64,000 nt of DNA from a bacterium (GCA_004563275.1 SFSZ01000011.1:1-64000), one strand, 5' to 3'. Shown: positions 27,495 through 36,640, counted from the first letter of the stretch. Made by a program: numbers and translations. Notes: a model not told the origin generated them from the sequence alone.

Positions 27495-27827
27495 ATGGAA
27501 CTTTATTATAAAACAACTAGATTAAAAGAATTATGTGAAAATCCTAAGTACAGTAAGAAACTTATTCAACGTTATGGACTTGATGTAGCTAAAAAATTAC
27601 CACAAAGAATAAATGAGTTAAAAGCTTTTGCTACTTTGGAGGATGTTCCATCTAGTCCACCATTGAGAAGACATAAATTAGTTGGTAATCTTGATGGTAG
27701 TTTTGCAATAAATATAAATAATCAATATAGATTAATATTTAGACCATATGGCAATAATATTATAATAGATGATTTAAGATTAATAAAAAATATAGAAATA
27801 ATGGAGGTGTCTAAACATTATGAGTAG
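27495..27827 (+). CDS. higB: HigB-type RelE-superfamily toxin
   Basis: 110 aa with a strong ribosome site (GGAAGGAGG). It matches the HigB/plasmid maintenance killer family in length and pattern: TTRLKELCENPKYSKKLIQRYG at the start split as family helix one, then PPLRRHKLVGNLDGSFAI and NNQYRLIFRPYG, the beta-sheet core with the basic residues used for ribosome-dependent mRNA cleavage. The toxin comes before the antitoxin, the usual higBA order, and the genes overlap by eight bases. The whole unit sits between two near-identical hairpins. Confidence 0.9.
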   Translation: MELYYKTTRLKELCENPKYSKKLIQRYGLDVAKKLPQRINELKAFATLEDVPSSPPLRRHKLVGNLDGSFAININNQYRLIFRPYGNNIIIDDLRLIKNIEIMEVSKHYE

Positions 27828-28887
27828 ATATGATTATGATGAATTATATGTTATAGCTCCAGGAGAAACAATTAAAGAACTACTTGAGGTTAATTGTATG
27901 AATCAACTAGATTTAGCATCTAAAATTGGAATTAACAAAAAAACAGTTAATGAGATTATTAATGGTAAAGCGCCAATTACTACTGAAACCGCTTTAAAAC
28001 TTGAATATGTATTTGGTTTGCCAGCAAGTTTTTGGAATAATTTGGAAAGTAACTACAGAATTGCACTGGAAAGAAAAAAGGATATTGATTTAATTAAAAA
28101 TGAAGTGATTTATTTAGAAAATATTCCTTATTTAGAAATGTCAAAAAGAAAATGGGATGGTATATCTGCAACAAAAGATCCTTTTTTAAGAGTAATAAAT
28201 CTAAGAAAGTTTTTTGGAGTAGCATCTTTAAATTTTAATACTGAACTAAGAAAAAAAATTGCTTGTCGAAAAAGTTCGAGTGAGCACTTTTCTTTAGATG
28301 CTTTGTACTGTTATCTGAGGTATGGTGAAATACAATCTAATAAACTAGAATATCCAAAATTTGATGTGGAAAAGTTAAAAGATAATGCAAAGAAAATAAG
28401 AAAATTAACTAATAAAATGTTTTTACCTCAACTAGATGAAATAAGGAAATTGTTATCAGAATGTGGGGTGGCATTAATATTTGAACCACATTTACCTAAT
28501 ACTTATATTAATGGTGTAGCATATAAAATTACACCTGACAAAGCAATTATTATGATAAGCGATAAAGGAAAACAAGATGATATTTTATGGTTTACTTTAT
28601 TTCATGAAATTGCTCATTTGATTAAACATAGTAAAAAAGATGTTTTTATCGATAATTTAGAGTCTGGTTTAGTTAATGACATTGAACGAGACGCTGATAA
28701 TTATGCTAAAAACATTTTGATACCTGACAATGATTATTGTAATTTTGTGAATGGGGTTATTACTGAAAAAAGTATAATTGATTTTTCAAAAACATTAAAT
28801 ATCTTACCTGGAATATTGGTTGGAAGGTTACATAAAGATAAAATAATTCCTTGGAATAGATATAACAAGCTTGTTAATAGAATTTAA
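27820..28887 (+). CDS. higA: HigA-type antitoxin with HTH and ImmA/IrrE-like protease domain
   Basis: 355 aa with GGAGGTG upstream. Residues about 14-70 are an XRE-type helix-turn-helix (PGETIKELLEVNCMNQLDLA, then INKKTVNEIINGKAPIT), the HigA/VapI antitoxin type. The rest is an ImmA/IrrE-like (COG2856) domain with a zinc-protease motif HEIAH near 262 and a distal ERDADNYAKN. The antitoxin would bind HigB and repress the operon through the repeat at 27452-27478. Large HigA-ImmA fusions are known in Firmicutes; whether the protease domain cleaves anything is not known. Confidence 0.9.
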   Translation: MSRYDYDELYVIAPGETIKELLEVNCMNQLDLASKIGINKKTVNEIINGKAPITTETALKLEYVFGLPASFWNNLESNYRIALERKKDIDLIKNEVIYLENIPYLEMSKRKWDGISATKDPFLRVINLRKFFGVASLNFNTELRKKIACRKSSSEHFSLDALYCYLRYGEIQSNKLEYPKFDVEKLKDNAKKIRKLTNKMFLPQLDEIRKLLSECGVALIFEPHLPNTYINGVAYKITPDKAIIMISDKGKQDDILWFTLFHEIAHLIKHSKKDVFIDNLESGLVNDIERDADNYAKNILIPDNDYCNFVNGVITEKSIIDFSKTLNILPGILVGRLHKDKIIPWNRYNKLVNRI

Positions 28888-28914
28888 AAAAGGAACAATA
28901 GTTGTTCCTTTTTT
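28886..28914. terminator. Bidirectional terminator right of the toxin-antitoxin cassette
   Basis: Perfect 12-bp stem (28886-28897 with 28903-28914), loop ATAGT. Its A and T arms give a T tract on both strands, serving higA and the convergent carboxypeptidase gene. Confidence 0.85.
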
Positions 28915-29860
28915 AGTTGTTTAAATAAAATTCATAGTATTCATCAAATGTTATACCTTCATTATAAACTTTTGTTGCTAAATCGACACCCAGATAGCGG
29001 TAATGCCATGATTCAAATTTATATCCTGTTATTTCTTCTTTATCTTCTGGGTATCTTAGAATAAAACCGTATTTATGAGCATTATTAAGCATCCATTGGT
29101 AACTTTCAGTATCTTTAAATGAATCATTTTTATCATAGAAATCAGCAACATCAATAGCATAACCAGTTTCATGTTCTGATGAACCAGCTCTAGCGGCATA
29201 ATCATCAGCTTTTCTTGTCCCATAAGCTTGTTTTCTTTGATTCCATAATTTATCTTGGTATTCATAGTCACGATATGAAGATAATATTAAAATTGTATAA
29301 CCATCTTCTCTAGCAGCTTCAGCTAGATTTTTATATGCTTCATAGGCTTCACTGTTAAGCTCATTATTAGCGTATGAATAGGTTGCTGATGTTTTAACAA
29401 TATCGCTCGCTTGGTAATCTTTAGTTAAAGCATGATATTTATTTACTAACATAGCAGTTCCTTTTGAAGTATCAGTATCAACTAAATCTTTATAGTAATC
29501 TTTATCACGATTAACATTTACTAAAGCCACAATTTCGTTTAAAGATTTACTATCATTTTTCTCATAATAAGATAAGTATCGATCTAAATTTTTAAACATA
29601 AAGTATTTTTCATTAATTAATTTAACAATATTAGAATTTTTATCTTTGGAAAGAAGTGTTTCTAATTCATTATTATTTAATTTAGAACTTAAGGTTTTAT
29701 ATTCTTCTAGGGTATATTCTTTTTGTAAGAATTTATATTCATATGTTTGTTTATATTTATAATTGTTAATAACTTTAATACCTACTATTAGTAAAATTAG
29801 AGCTACTATAGATATAAATAATAGCTTCTTAACTTTCTTTTTTAACTTTCTTTTAGCCAT
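28913..29860 (-). CDS. VanY/LdcB-type D-alanyl-D-alanine carboxypeptidase
   Basis: 315 aa. A basic N-terminus and one membrane helix (about 10-32) anchor it, a helical spacer follows (about 40-170), then the peptidase M15B domain: SSYRDYEYQDKLW, the zinc motif SSEHETGYAIDVAD (about 225-240) and ESWHYRYLG near 285, which supply the zinc and catalytic residues. It would trim the terminal D-Ala or act as an LD-carboxypeptidase on peptidoglycan stems outside the cell. Ribosome site AGAAGGTGAA precedes the start. Its stop lies in the shared hairpin with higA. Confidence 0.93.
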   Translation of the reverse strand: MAKRKLKKKVKKLLFISIVALILLIVGIKVINNYKYKQTYEYKFLQKEYTLEEYKTLSSKLNNNELETLLSKDKNSNIVKLINEKYFMFKNLDRYLSYYEKNDSKSLNEIVALVNVNRDKDYYKDLVDTDTSKGTAMLVNKYHALTKDYQASDIVKTSATYSYANNELNSEAYEAYKNLAEAAREDGYTILILSSYRDYEYQDKLWNQRKQAYGTRKADDYAARAGSSEHETGYAIDVADFYDKNDSFKDTESYQWMLNNAHKYGFILRYPEDKEEITGYKFESWHYRYLGVDLATKVYNEGITFDEYYEFYLNN

Positions 29861-29962
29861 GATTCACCTTCTTATTATATACTCATTATATCATGTTTTC
29901 TTTAGTTGTAGTAAAATTTAAACTTTTGTTGTATAATTGTAACATAAAAAAGGAGTGAAAAT

Positions 29963-31585
29963 ATGGATAAGATATATATTTTTGGACATCGTAAACCTGA
30001 TACTGACTCTGTATGCGCAACTATTAGTTTAAGTTATTTAAAAAAACAAATGGGTTTAAATGCTGAACCAAGAATACTTAGTGAAATTAATGCAGAAACT
30101 GAATATGCTTTAAAAAAATTTAAAATTCCTGTTCCTAAATATTTAAATGATGTTAAAGTTCAACTTAAAGATGTTAAATATAAAAAGAATTATTTTGTTA
30201 ATGAAAATGATTCTATTTATAGAACTTATAACTATATGACTGCTAAGGGTATAACTGGTATTCCTCTAGTAGATGATAAGAAAATGTTTAAGGGTTATGT
30301 TTCATTAAAAGAGATTGCTAATGAATTGATTTGTAGTGATACAAATATTTTAAATACATCATTTGATAATTTAGCTGAAACTTTAAATGCATCTAAAGTT
30401 TATAAATTCGATGAAAAAATAATTGGTAATGTTATGGCAGTTGCTTTACCTTATAGATTATTTATGTCTACTGTTAATGTTGATAGTACGTCAATATTAA
30501 TTGTTGGTAATAGAGAGCATATCATTGATTATGGATTAGAGAGAAAAGCAAAATTAATTATTGTTATTAATAATGTTACTTTAACTCCTGAAGAAATTAA
30601 ACTTGCTAAAAAGAATAAAGTTAATATTATTGTAACACCTTATGATACTTTTAAAACTAGTAGAATTATTACTTTAGCTAATCCAATTAAAATAATTAAA
30701 AGAAATATTTCAGCTATTTGTTTTAATCCTAATGATTATTTAACTGACTTTTTAGAGGTGTCTAATCGTTTAAAACATACTAATTATCCTATAGTTAATA
30801 GTAAGGGTGTATGTGAAGGTATGCTTAGGGTTATTGATACTCATGAATTTAATAAGAAAAAAGTTATTTTAGTTGATCATAATGAACCAACACAGAGTGT
30901 TGATGGTTTAGATGAAGCTGAATTACTTGAAATAGTAGATCATCATAATATTGGAGAAATTAGTACAATGCTTCCAATTAATTTTAGAAATATGGCAGTT
31001 GGTTCAGTTAATACAATTATTTATACAATGTATGAAGAACAAGGTATTAAGATTCCTTCTGATATTGCTGGTTTAATGCTTAGTGGTATTATTTCTGATA
31101 CTTTATTACTTGCTAGTCCAACAACTACTGAATTAGATCGTAATGTAGCTAAAATACTTGCCAAGAAAGCTAAAGTAAATCTTAAAGATTATGGTATGGA
31201 TTTGCTTGGTAGTGGAGTTAGTATTGAAGGTATGTCAACTTATGATGTTATTTATAAAGATTTTAAAAATTATGTAATTAATGATAATAAGTTTGGGGTA
31301 GGCCAAATATTTACTACTAACTTTAAAACTTTTGTCGATAAGATAGATGATTATGTTGAACAATTGGATAGTATTAGTGAAAATAATAACTTTAAGATTG
31401 TTTGTTTATTTGTAACTGATATATTACAAAATAATTCTTATCTATTATATAATAGTAAAGCTGATTTAATGCTTGCTGATGCCTTTAGTTTAAGTGAAAT
31501 TAAAGAGGGACAATTACTTAAAGGAGTAGTATCTAGAAAGAAACAAATGATACCTCCAATTATGAATGTTTTAGAAAAAGTCTAG
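29963..31585 (+). CDS. ppaC: Manganese-dependent inorganic pyrophosphatase with CBS and DRTGG domains
   Basis: 540 aa, the long family II form. The catalytic DHH domain opens with FGHRKPDTDSVCA (about 7-19) and resumes with ILVDHNEPTQSVDG and EIVDHHNIG near 326; between them lie two CBS repeats and a DRTGG domain, the regulatory insert that binds adenine nucleotides. The DHHA2 part ends with the phosphate-binding SRKKQMIPPI. It hydrolyses pyrophosphate to drive biosynthesis. AAAGGAG ribosome site; TATAAT at 29932-29937 is a probable -10. A terminator follows its stop. Confidence 0.97.
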   Translation: MDKIYIFGHRKPDTDSVCATISLSYLKKQMGLNAEPRILSEINAETEYALKKFKIPVPKYLNDVKVQLKDVKYKKNYFVNENDSIYRTYNYMTAKGITGIPLVDDKKMFKGYVSLKEIANELICSDTNILNTSFDNLAETLNASKVYKFDEKIIGNVMAVALPYRLFMSTVNVDSTSILIVGNREHIIDYGLERKAKLIIVINNVTLTPEEIKLAKKNKVNIIVTPYDTFKTSRIITLANPIKIIKRNISAICFNPNDYLTDFLEVSNRLKHTNYPIVNSKGVCEGMLRVIDTHEFNKKKVILVDHNEPTQSVDGLDEAELLEIVDHHNIGEISTMLPINFRNMAVGSVNTIIYTMYEEQGIKIPSDIAGLMLSGIISDTLLLASPTTTELDRNVAKILAKKAKVNLKDYGMDLLGSGVSIEGMSTYDVIYKDFKNYVINDNKFGVGQIFTTNFKTFVDKIDDYVEQLDSISENNNFKIVCLFVTDILQNNSYLLYNSKADLMLADAFSLSEIKEGQLLKGVVSRKKQMIPPIMNVLEKV

Positions 31586-31603
31586 TTGTTAGACTTTTTT
31601 TAT
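31575..31603 (+). terminator. Intrinsic terminator of ppaC
   Basis: 10-bp stem AAAAAGTCTA (31575-31584) with TAGACTTTTT (31590-31599), loop GTTGT, then T. Confidence 0.85.
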
Positions 31604-31640
31604 TTGGTTAGTCATATAGTTAATTGGAGGATTAATAGAA

Positions 31641-34202
31641 ATGATTGGACTAACTGATGAAGAAGTTGTTAAATCTAGAAATAAATATGGTAGTAATGAA
31701 ATAAAAAAAACTAATAATAATTCTTTCTTTAAATTATTATTAGAATCTTTAGGGGATCCAATGATAAAGATATTACTTATAGTGTTAGGAATTAAAGTAG
31801 TATTTTTATTTGCGGAATTTGATTGGTTTGAAACACTTGGCATTTTAATAGCTATTTTTATTGCTTCTTTAATATCAACTATAAGTGAATATGGAAGTAA
31901 TAAAGCTTTTCAAAAATTACTGGAAAATAATAATCAAAAGATGGTTAAAGTTAAGAGAAATGGTAAGCTTTGTTTAATATCCATTAATGATATTGTTGTT
32001 TCAGATATTGTTTATTTAAATAATGGGGATTATATTCCAGCTGATGGAGAAATAATTGATGGTAGTATTTTAATTGATGAATCAAGTATTAATGGAGAAA
32101 GTAGGGAAACTTATAAGGACTCTAAATTAAGTGGTGAAAAGAGAAAAGTATATAAAGGGACTATTGTAACTAGTGGTGAATGTATTGTTAAAGTATGCAG
32201 TGTAGGTGTAAATACTTTATTTGGTAAGATTGCTAAGGAAGTCCAAGAAAAATCCTCTGATAGTCCTTTAAGAATTAGATTAAAACATTTAGCTAGTATT
32301 ATTAGTAAAATTGGTTATGTTGGAGCTTTTTTAGTGTTTTTTTCTTATTTATTTTCATCAATAGTTATAGCAAATAATTTTAATATAAATTTAATTATTG
32401 GTTGTGTTAGTAATGTTTCATTAATGATTGATTATATTATTTATGCTTTAACTTTAGCAGTAACTATTATTATTGTTTCAGTTCCAGAAGGTTTACCAAT
32501 GATGGTGGCTTTAGTTCTTTCAACTAACATGAAGAAAATGATTAAAAAGAATATATTAGTTAAAAAGATGGTAGGAATAGAAACTGCGGGTTCTTTAAAT
32601 GTTTTACTTACAGATAAAACGGGAACTTTAACTAATGGAAAACTTAGTGTTTATGGAATTATTAATTATCAAGATAAATTGTTTAATAATGATGTTGAGT
32701 TATATAAATATCATAAATATTATAATATTGTGGGAAACTCAATAGTTTTAAACAATGATGCAGTTATTTCTGATAATAAAATAATAAATGGTAATTCCAC
32801 TGATAAGGCTTTAATATCTTTTATGAATTATATTTCTGATGAAAAGATTATTAAAAAAGAGTCTTTTGATAGTGATAAGAAATATTCTTTAGTTGAAACT
32901 AATAATTATATTTATTATAAAGGTGCTCCAGAAGTATTAATCCCTAAGTGTAAATATTATTTAAATAATGATGTAGAGGATAGTCATGTTGATTTTGATT
33001 ATTTAAACAGGGTTATTGCTAAATATATGCATAAAGGATACCGAGTTATTTCTTTGTGTTATAAGAATAAATCTAATAATAATTTTGTTTATGTTGGTAG
33101 TGTACTTCTTAAAGATGAGATTAGAAAAGATGCTAAAGAGGGGATTAAACTTATTAAGTCATCAGGGGTAAAGATGATTATGGTTACGGGTGATTCTTTA
33201 GATACAGCTTTATTTATTTCTAAGGAATTGAACTTATTAAATGATGATGATATTTATTTAACTAGTAGTGATTTAAGTTTAATGAGTGATGATGAAATTA
33301 AAAGTAAAATAAATAAAATTAAAGTTGTAGCTAGAGCTAAACCTCATGATAAGAGTAGATTAGTTAAGATTATTAAAGAAATGAATTTAGTTGTAGGAAT
33401 GACTGGTGATGGGATAAATGATGCAGCGGCTTTAAAGAAATGTGATGTTGGTTTTGCGATGGGTAGTGGAACTGATGTTGCTAAGGAAGCTTCTGATATT
33501 GTGATTTTAGATGATAATATTAATTCGATTAGTATGGCTATTTTATTTGGAAGAACTATATTTAAGAATATTAGAAAATTTATTATCTTTCAGTTAACCA
33601 TGAATATATGTGCAATGAGTTTATCAATTATAGGTCCTTTTATTGGAATAAGTACACCAGTAACAGTTATGCAGATGTTATGGATTAATATGATTATGGA
33701 TACTTTAGCTGGTCTTGCTTTTGCTTATGAAGAACCATTACTTTCTTATATGGATGAAAAACCTAAGAGTAAGAATGAACCGATAATTAATAAATATATG
33801 TATGAAGAAATAGTGTTTACGGGATTATATTCTAGTTTATTGTGTATTTTATTTTTAAAGATCCCTTTTGTTAAAAGTTTAATTAGATATGATGTTAATG
33901 ATAAGTATTTTTTAACAGCTTTTTTTGCTTTATTTGTGTTTATGGGAATATTTAATGCTTTTAACACAAGAACAAATAAATATAATTTATTTTATAGAAT
34001 TAAGAATAACAAAGTATTTTTAATAATATTTATGATAGTAGCAATTATGCAAATTTATTTTATTTATTATGGTGGAATTATATTTAGAACTTATGGGCTT
34101 AATTTAAAAGAATTATTAATTGTTTTGGGGCTTGCTTTTAGTGTGGTTCCGGTAGATTTATTTAGAAAGTTTATATTTAATAATAATAAAGATTATATTT
34201 AA
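31641..34202 (+). CDS. Calcium-transporting P-type ATPase, PMCA-like
   Basis: 853 aa, P2-type ATPase. Order: N-terminal actuator region with DGEIIDGSILIDESSINGES (TGES-type loop, here NGES), membrane helices with the ion-site motif PEGLPM, phosphorylation motif DKTGTLTNG (Asp near 327), nucleotide-binding domain with KGAPE, hinge TGDGINDAAAL (near 588) and the C-terminal membrane bundle with WINMIMDTLAGLA. The ion-site residues of helices 4 and 6 are those of single-site plasma-membrane-type Ca2+ pumps. It would export Ca2+. It converges on the next gene with a four-base overlap. Confidence 0.95.
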   Translation: MIGLTDEEVVKSRNKYGSNEIKKTNNNSFFKLLLESLGDPMIKILLIVLGIKVVFLFAEFDWFETLGILIAIFIASLISTISEYGSNKAFQKLLENNNQKMVKVKRNGKLCLISINDIVVSDIVYLNNGDYIPADGEIIDGSILIDESSINGESRETYKDSKLSGEKRKVYKGTIVTSGECIVKVCSVGVNTLFGKIAKEVQEKSSDSPLRIRLKHLASIISKIGYVGAFLVFFSYLFSSIVIANNFNINLIIGCVSNVSLMIDYIIYALTLAVTIIIVSVPEGLPMMVALVLSTNMKKMIKKNILVKKMVGIETAGSLNVLLTDKTGTLTNGKLSVYGIINYQDKLFNNDVELYKYHKYYNIVGNSIVLNNDAVISDNKIINGNSTDKALISFMNYISDEKIIKKESFDSDKKYSLVETNNYIYYKGAPEVLIPKCKYYLNNDVEDSHVDFDYLNRVIAKYMHKGYRVISLCYKNKSNNNFVYVGSVLLKDEIRKDAKEGIKLIKSSGVKMIMVTGDSLDTALFISKELNLLNDDDIYLTSSDLSLMSDDEIKSKINKIKVVARAKPHDKSRLVKIIKEMNLVVGMTGDGINDAAALKKCDVGFAMGSGTDVAKEASDIVILDDNINSISMAILFGRTIFKNIRKFIIFQLTMNICAMSLSIIGPFIGISTPVTVMQMLWINMIMDTLAGLAFAYEEPLLSYMDEKPKSKNEPIINKYMYEEIVFTGLYSSLLCILFLKIPFVKSLIRYDVNDKYFLTAFFALFVFMGIFNAFNTRTNKYNLFYRIKNNKVFLIIFMIVAIMQIYFIYYGGIIFRTYGLNLKELLIVLGLAFSVVPVDLFRKFIFNNNKDYI

Positions 34203-34465
34203 ACTTTCTTTTTTAGTTTGGAGTTAATAAGCATTCCAATGTAGGTTCCAGTGGCATATCCAGCTGAGTAAACGATAGGTATGATAATAGAATCAACGTC
34301 TGTATTAAGGGCAGTTCTGGCTATATCAAACCAGATAAGTACTTCAAAGAAGGCTATTATGGTACTTTTTAATTTATTTCCATTAACTATATGAACAGTT
34401 TTAATGGTTCCAAGGGTAACATCTAATATTCTAGCAAAGAATATTTTTAAACATAATAAAAACAT
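34199..34465 (-). CDS. Short DUF5698/UPF0316-type membrane protein
   Basis: 88 aa from ATG at 34465, with GAGGTG six bases upstream. It matches the N-terminal membrane part of the UPF0316 (YebE-like) family: FFARILDVTLGTIKTVHIVNG, then FEVLIWFDIARTAL and a glycine-rich GYATGTYIGM helix. The usual C-terminal DUF2179 domain is absent, so this is the half-length form found in many low-GC genomes. About three membrane helices. Function unknown. A palindrome and a hairpin lie in its upstream region. Confidence 0.75.
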   Translation of the reverse strand: MFLLCLKIFFARILDVTLGTIKTVHIVNGNKLKSTIIAFFEVLIWFDIARTALNTDVDSIIIPIVYSAGYATGTYIGMLINSKLKKKV

Positions 34466-34495
34466 ATTAATCACCTCTTATTATTATGGAAATAG

Positions 34496-34512
34496 TTGAT
34501 TAAATTAATCAA
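34496..34512. repeat. 17-bp palindrome between divergent genes
   Basis: TTGATTAA, one central A, then TTAATCAA: perfect 8-bp arms. It lies between the leftward DUF5698 gene and the cotJ genes. Next to it (about 34514-34530) is a short GC-rich hairpin followed, on the minus strand, by six T, resembling a terminator or attenuator ahead of the leftward gene. Confidence 0.6.
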
Positions 34513-34548
34513 AAAAGGGCCTTTGCCTTAGTCATTTTATCTAAGTTA

Positions 34549-34556
34549 CATATTAT
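34549..34556 (+). promoter_or_regulatory. Candidate SigE -10 element of the cotJ operon
   Basis: CATATTAT matches the SigE -10 consensus CATACAHT at six of eight positions, 25 bases before the start of the CotJ fusion gene. The same eight bases occur before yunB. No good -35 was seen. Confidence 0.25.
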
Positions 34557-34573
34557 ACATTGGAGGTATTAAG

Positions 34574-34987
34574 ATGTTATTTAGTTTTGATGATGAATAT
34601 TTACTTAAAGATTATTTTAATTTAACTAAAACTAGAGATGAAATATTAAGTCCTAAAGAAGGTTTAATACTTGGTAATATGTTTAGTGATGAATATGAAC
34701 CTTATAAAAATTATCGACCTAGTGAAATTAAAATAAATAGTGAAAAAGAAAGAGAATTATTAAAGATTAGAGAGTTATCTTTTGCAGTTAATGATCTTAA
34801 TTTAAAACTTGATTTAGAACCTAATAATGATAAGTTATATAAATTATTTAAGATGTATGCTGGTGAACTTGAAATGTGTATTAGTAAATATAATAAGAAG
34901 TATAATCCTTTAGAAGTTTGTGATGATATTAAAGATAATTATACTTGGTATAAAGGTCCTTGGCCTTGGGAGGGTATGAATGTTTAA
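34574..34987 (+). CDS. CotJA-CotJB fusion spore coat protein
   Basis: 137 aa. The first about 55 residues hold a CotJA-like stretch (LSPKEGLILGNMFSDEYEPY), and residues about 60-135 are a CotJB domain (KIRELSFAVNDLNLKLDLEP, then WYKGPWPWEGM at the end). In Bacillus CotJA and CotJB are separate proteins of the cotJ operon, an inner coat component made in the mother cell under SigE. Here they are one chain, overlapping the cotJC gene by eight bases. Ribosome site TTGGAGG. Confidence 0.85.
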   Translation: MLFSFDDEYLLKDYFNLTKTRDEILSPKEGLILGNMFSDEYEPYKNYRPSEIKINSEKERELLKIRELSFAVNDLNLKLDLEPNNDKLYKLFKMYAGELEMCISKYNKKYNPLEVCDDIKDNYTWYKGPWPWEGMNV

Positions 34988-35543
34988 GTATGATAAAAAA
35001 TTACCTTATCCAATAGATATTAAGAAAAAAGATATTAGAATGGCTAAGTATTTAATTACTCAATATGGTGGCGCTAATGGGGAATTAGGTGCAGCTTTAA
35101 GATATTTTAGTCAAAAGTTTACTATGCCTACTGATGAAGGAAGAGCTTTACTTAATGATATTGCAACTGAAGAGTTTGGTCATGTAGAAATGATTTGTGT
35201 TATGGTTCATCAGTTACTTAAAGGAGCAACTAAAGAAGAATTAGAAGCTAATGGATTAACTGCTAGTTATGTTGAAAATGGATATGGTATTTATCCAGTA
35301 AATTCTAATGGAGTTCCTTTTGATGTTTCATATTTTGCATCAGTAGGAGATCCGGTTGCAGATTTAGCTGAAGATATGGCTGCTGAAGAAAAAGCAAGAG
35401 TAACTTATGAACATTTAATAGATATTGCTAAAGATGAAGATGTTATTAATGTTTTATTATTTTTAAGACAAAGAGAAATAGTTCATTATAATAGATTTAA
35501 ATCTTTATATGAGAAGTATAAATATAAATTAAAGAAGGATTAA
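34980..35543 (+). CDS. cotJC: CotJC, manganese catalase-type spore coat protein
   Basis: 187 aa. It is a ferritin-like four-helix protein of the manganese catalase family with metal ligands in NGELGAALRYF, NDIATEEFGHVEM (ExxH) and AAEEKARVTYEHL, then RQREIVHYNRF (ExxH). It is part of the cotJ operon and sits in the spore coat in Bacilli and Clostridia, where it may remove peroxide. It is directly coupled to the CotJA-CotJB fusion and followed by a terminator. Short manganese catalases outside the spore are also possible, but the CotJ context favours the coat role. Confidence 0.95.
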   Translation: MFKYDKKLPYPIDIKKKDIRMAKYLITQYGGANGELGAALRYFSQKFTMPTDEGRALLNDIATEEFGHVEMICVMVHQLLKGATKEELEANGLTASYVENGYGIYPVNSNGVPFDVSYFASVGDPVADLAEDMAAEEKARVTYEHLIDIAKDEDVINVLLFLRQREIVHYNRFKSLYEKYKYKLKKD

Positions 35544-35558
35544 TTCTTCTTTTTTTGA
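35531..35558 (+). terminator. Intrinsic terminator after cotJC
   Basis: AAAGAAG (35531-35537) pairs with CTTCTTT (35546-35552), then a T run; overlaps the stop. Confidence 0.75.
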
Positions 35559-35593
35559 TGGGGTTGTGATAAAATTATAATAGAGGTGTTTAA

Positions 35594-36094
35594 ATGAGTA
35601 AAAAGAAAAATGTTATTAAGTTATGTTTAATTTTAGGTGTTACTATTTTACTTACAATAATTATTTGTAATATTTATCGTAATTATGAAGGTGGTAAGTC
35701 TAATAGTAGTTATATTTCTAAGTATGTATCAACTATTCAATATAATGAACTTAGTAGTGCAGTAACTGAATTATCGGGAGATACTTTCTTATATTTAAGT
35801 TATATTGGTGATAAAAATATTTATGATTTAGAAAGACAAATAAGAAGACAATTAAAGATTAATGAACTTGAAGATAATTTTATTTATGTTGATGGTACAT
35901 CTTATATAAATGATAAAAAAGTGATTACTGGTCTTAATAAAACTTTAAATGTTACAACTAAATCTTCAATTGTTTTACCAGCTATAATTTATTTTAAAGA
36001 TAATGTACCAGAAGATTATATTGATAGTAGTGAATATTTATTTAAAGTTGGTTCTTTTGAACAATTAATAGATAAATATGAATTAGGTAAATAG
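35594..36094 (+). CDS. Membrane-anchored thioredoxin-fold-like protein without CxxC
   Basis: 166 aa. A basic N-terminus and a membrane helix (about 8-28) are followed by an outer domain of about 135 residues. Its order of strands and helices (TFLYLSYIGDKNIYDLERQI, then SIVLPAIIYFKDNVPEDYID) with a cis-Pro-like LPAIIYF resembles thioredoxin-like proteins, but the catalytic CxxC is absent, as in the DUF6568-type lipoprotein-like proteins of low-GC bacteria. Function unknown. It follows a terminator and is one base before trmL, which it probably shares a transcript with. Ribosome site AGAGGTG. Confidence 0.6.
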   Translation: MSKKKNVIKLCLILGVTILLTIIICNIYRNYEGGKSNSSYISKYVSTIQYNELSSAVTELSGDTFLYLSYIGDKNIYDLERQIRRQLKINELEDNFIYVDGTSYINDKKVITGLNKTLNVTTKSSIVLPAIIYFKDNVPEDYIDSSEYLFKVGSFEQLIDKYELGK

Positions 36095-36095
36095 G

Positions 36096-36608
36096 ATGTT
36101 AAATATTGTTTTATTTGAACCAGAAATACCTGGTAATACTGGAAATATTATGAGAACTTGTGTTGCAACTCATACAAAATTACATTTAATTAAACCACTT
36201 GGTTTTAGTTTAGATGATAGTTATATTAAAAGAAGTGGAGTTAATTATATTAAAGATTGTGACTATACTGTTTATGAAAATATAGAAGATTTTTATAGTA
36301 AGAATGAAGGTACATTTTATTATTTAACTAGATATGGACATAAACCTCATACTAGTTTTGATTATAGTGATACTAAGGAAAATATTTATTTCTTTTTTGG
36401 AAAAGAGTCAACAGGAATACCACCTAAATTATTAAAACCACATTTAGATCATTGTTTAAGAATACCGATGACTGATAAGGTAAGAGCTTTAAACTTATCT
36501 AATTCAGTAGCAATTGTTTTATATGAAGCATTAAGACAACAAAATTATTTAGATTTATTATTTGACGAACCTCATAAAAGTAAAAATTTTATTGAAGATT
36601 CTGAATAA
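36096..36608 (+). CDS. trmL: tRNA (cytidine(34)-2'-O)-methyltransferase TrmL
   Basis: 170 aa, SPOUT-class methyltransferase. It methylates the 2'-O of the wobble base of tRNA-Leu species using S-adenosylmethionine. Family marks: NIVLFEPEIPGNTGNIMRTC at the start, LGFSLDD, FFFGKESTGIPPKLL in the middle and RIPMTDKVRALNLSNSVAIV, the knotted cofactor site, near the end. Length is normal. It begins one base after the previous stop. A strong hairpin after the stop also serves the convergent ferredoxin gene. Confidence 0.96.
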   Translation: MLNIVLFEPEIPGNTGNIMRTCVATHTKLHLIKPLGFSLDDSYIKRSGVNYIKDCDYTVYENIEDFYSKNEGTFYYLTRYGHKPHTSFDYSDTKENIYFFFGKESTGIPPKLLKPHLDHCLRIPMTDKVRALNLSNSVAIVLYEALRQQNYLDLLFDEPHKSKNFIEDSE

Positions 36609-36609
36609 A

Positions 36610-36640
36610 AAAAGATACCTTTTTATAATTGGTATCTTTT
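36610..36640. terminator. Bidirectional terminator between trmL and ferredoxin genes
   Basis: AAAAGATACC (36610-36619) pairs with GGTATCTTTT (36631-36640), 11-base loop; A and T runs on both sides. Confidence 0.8.
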
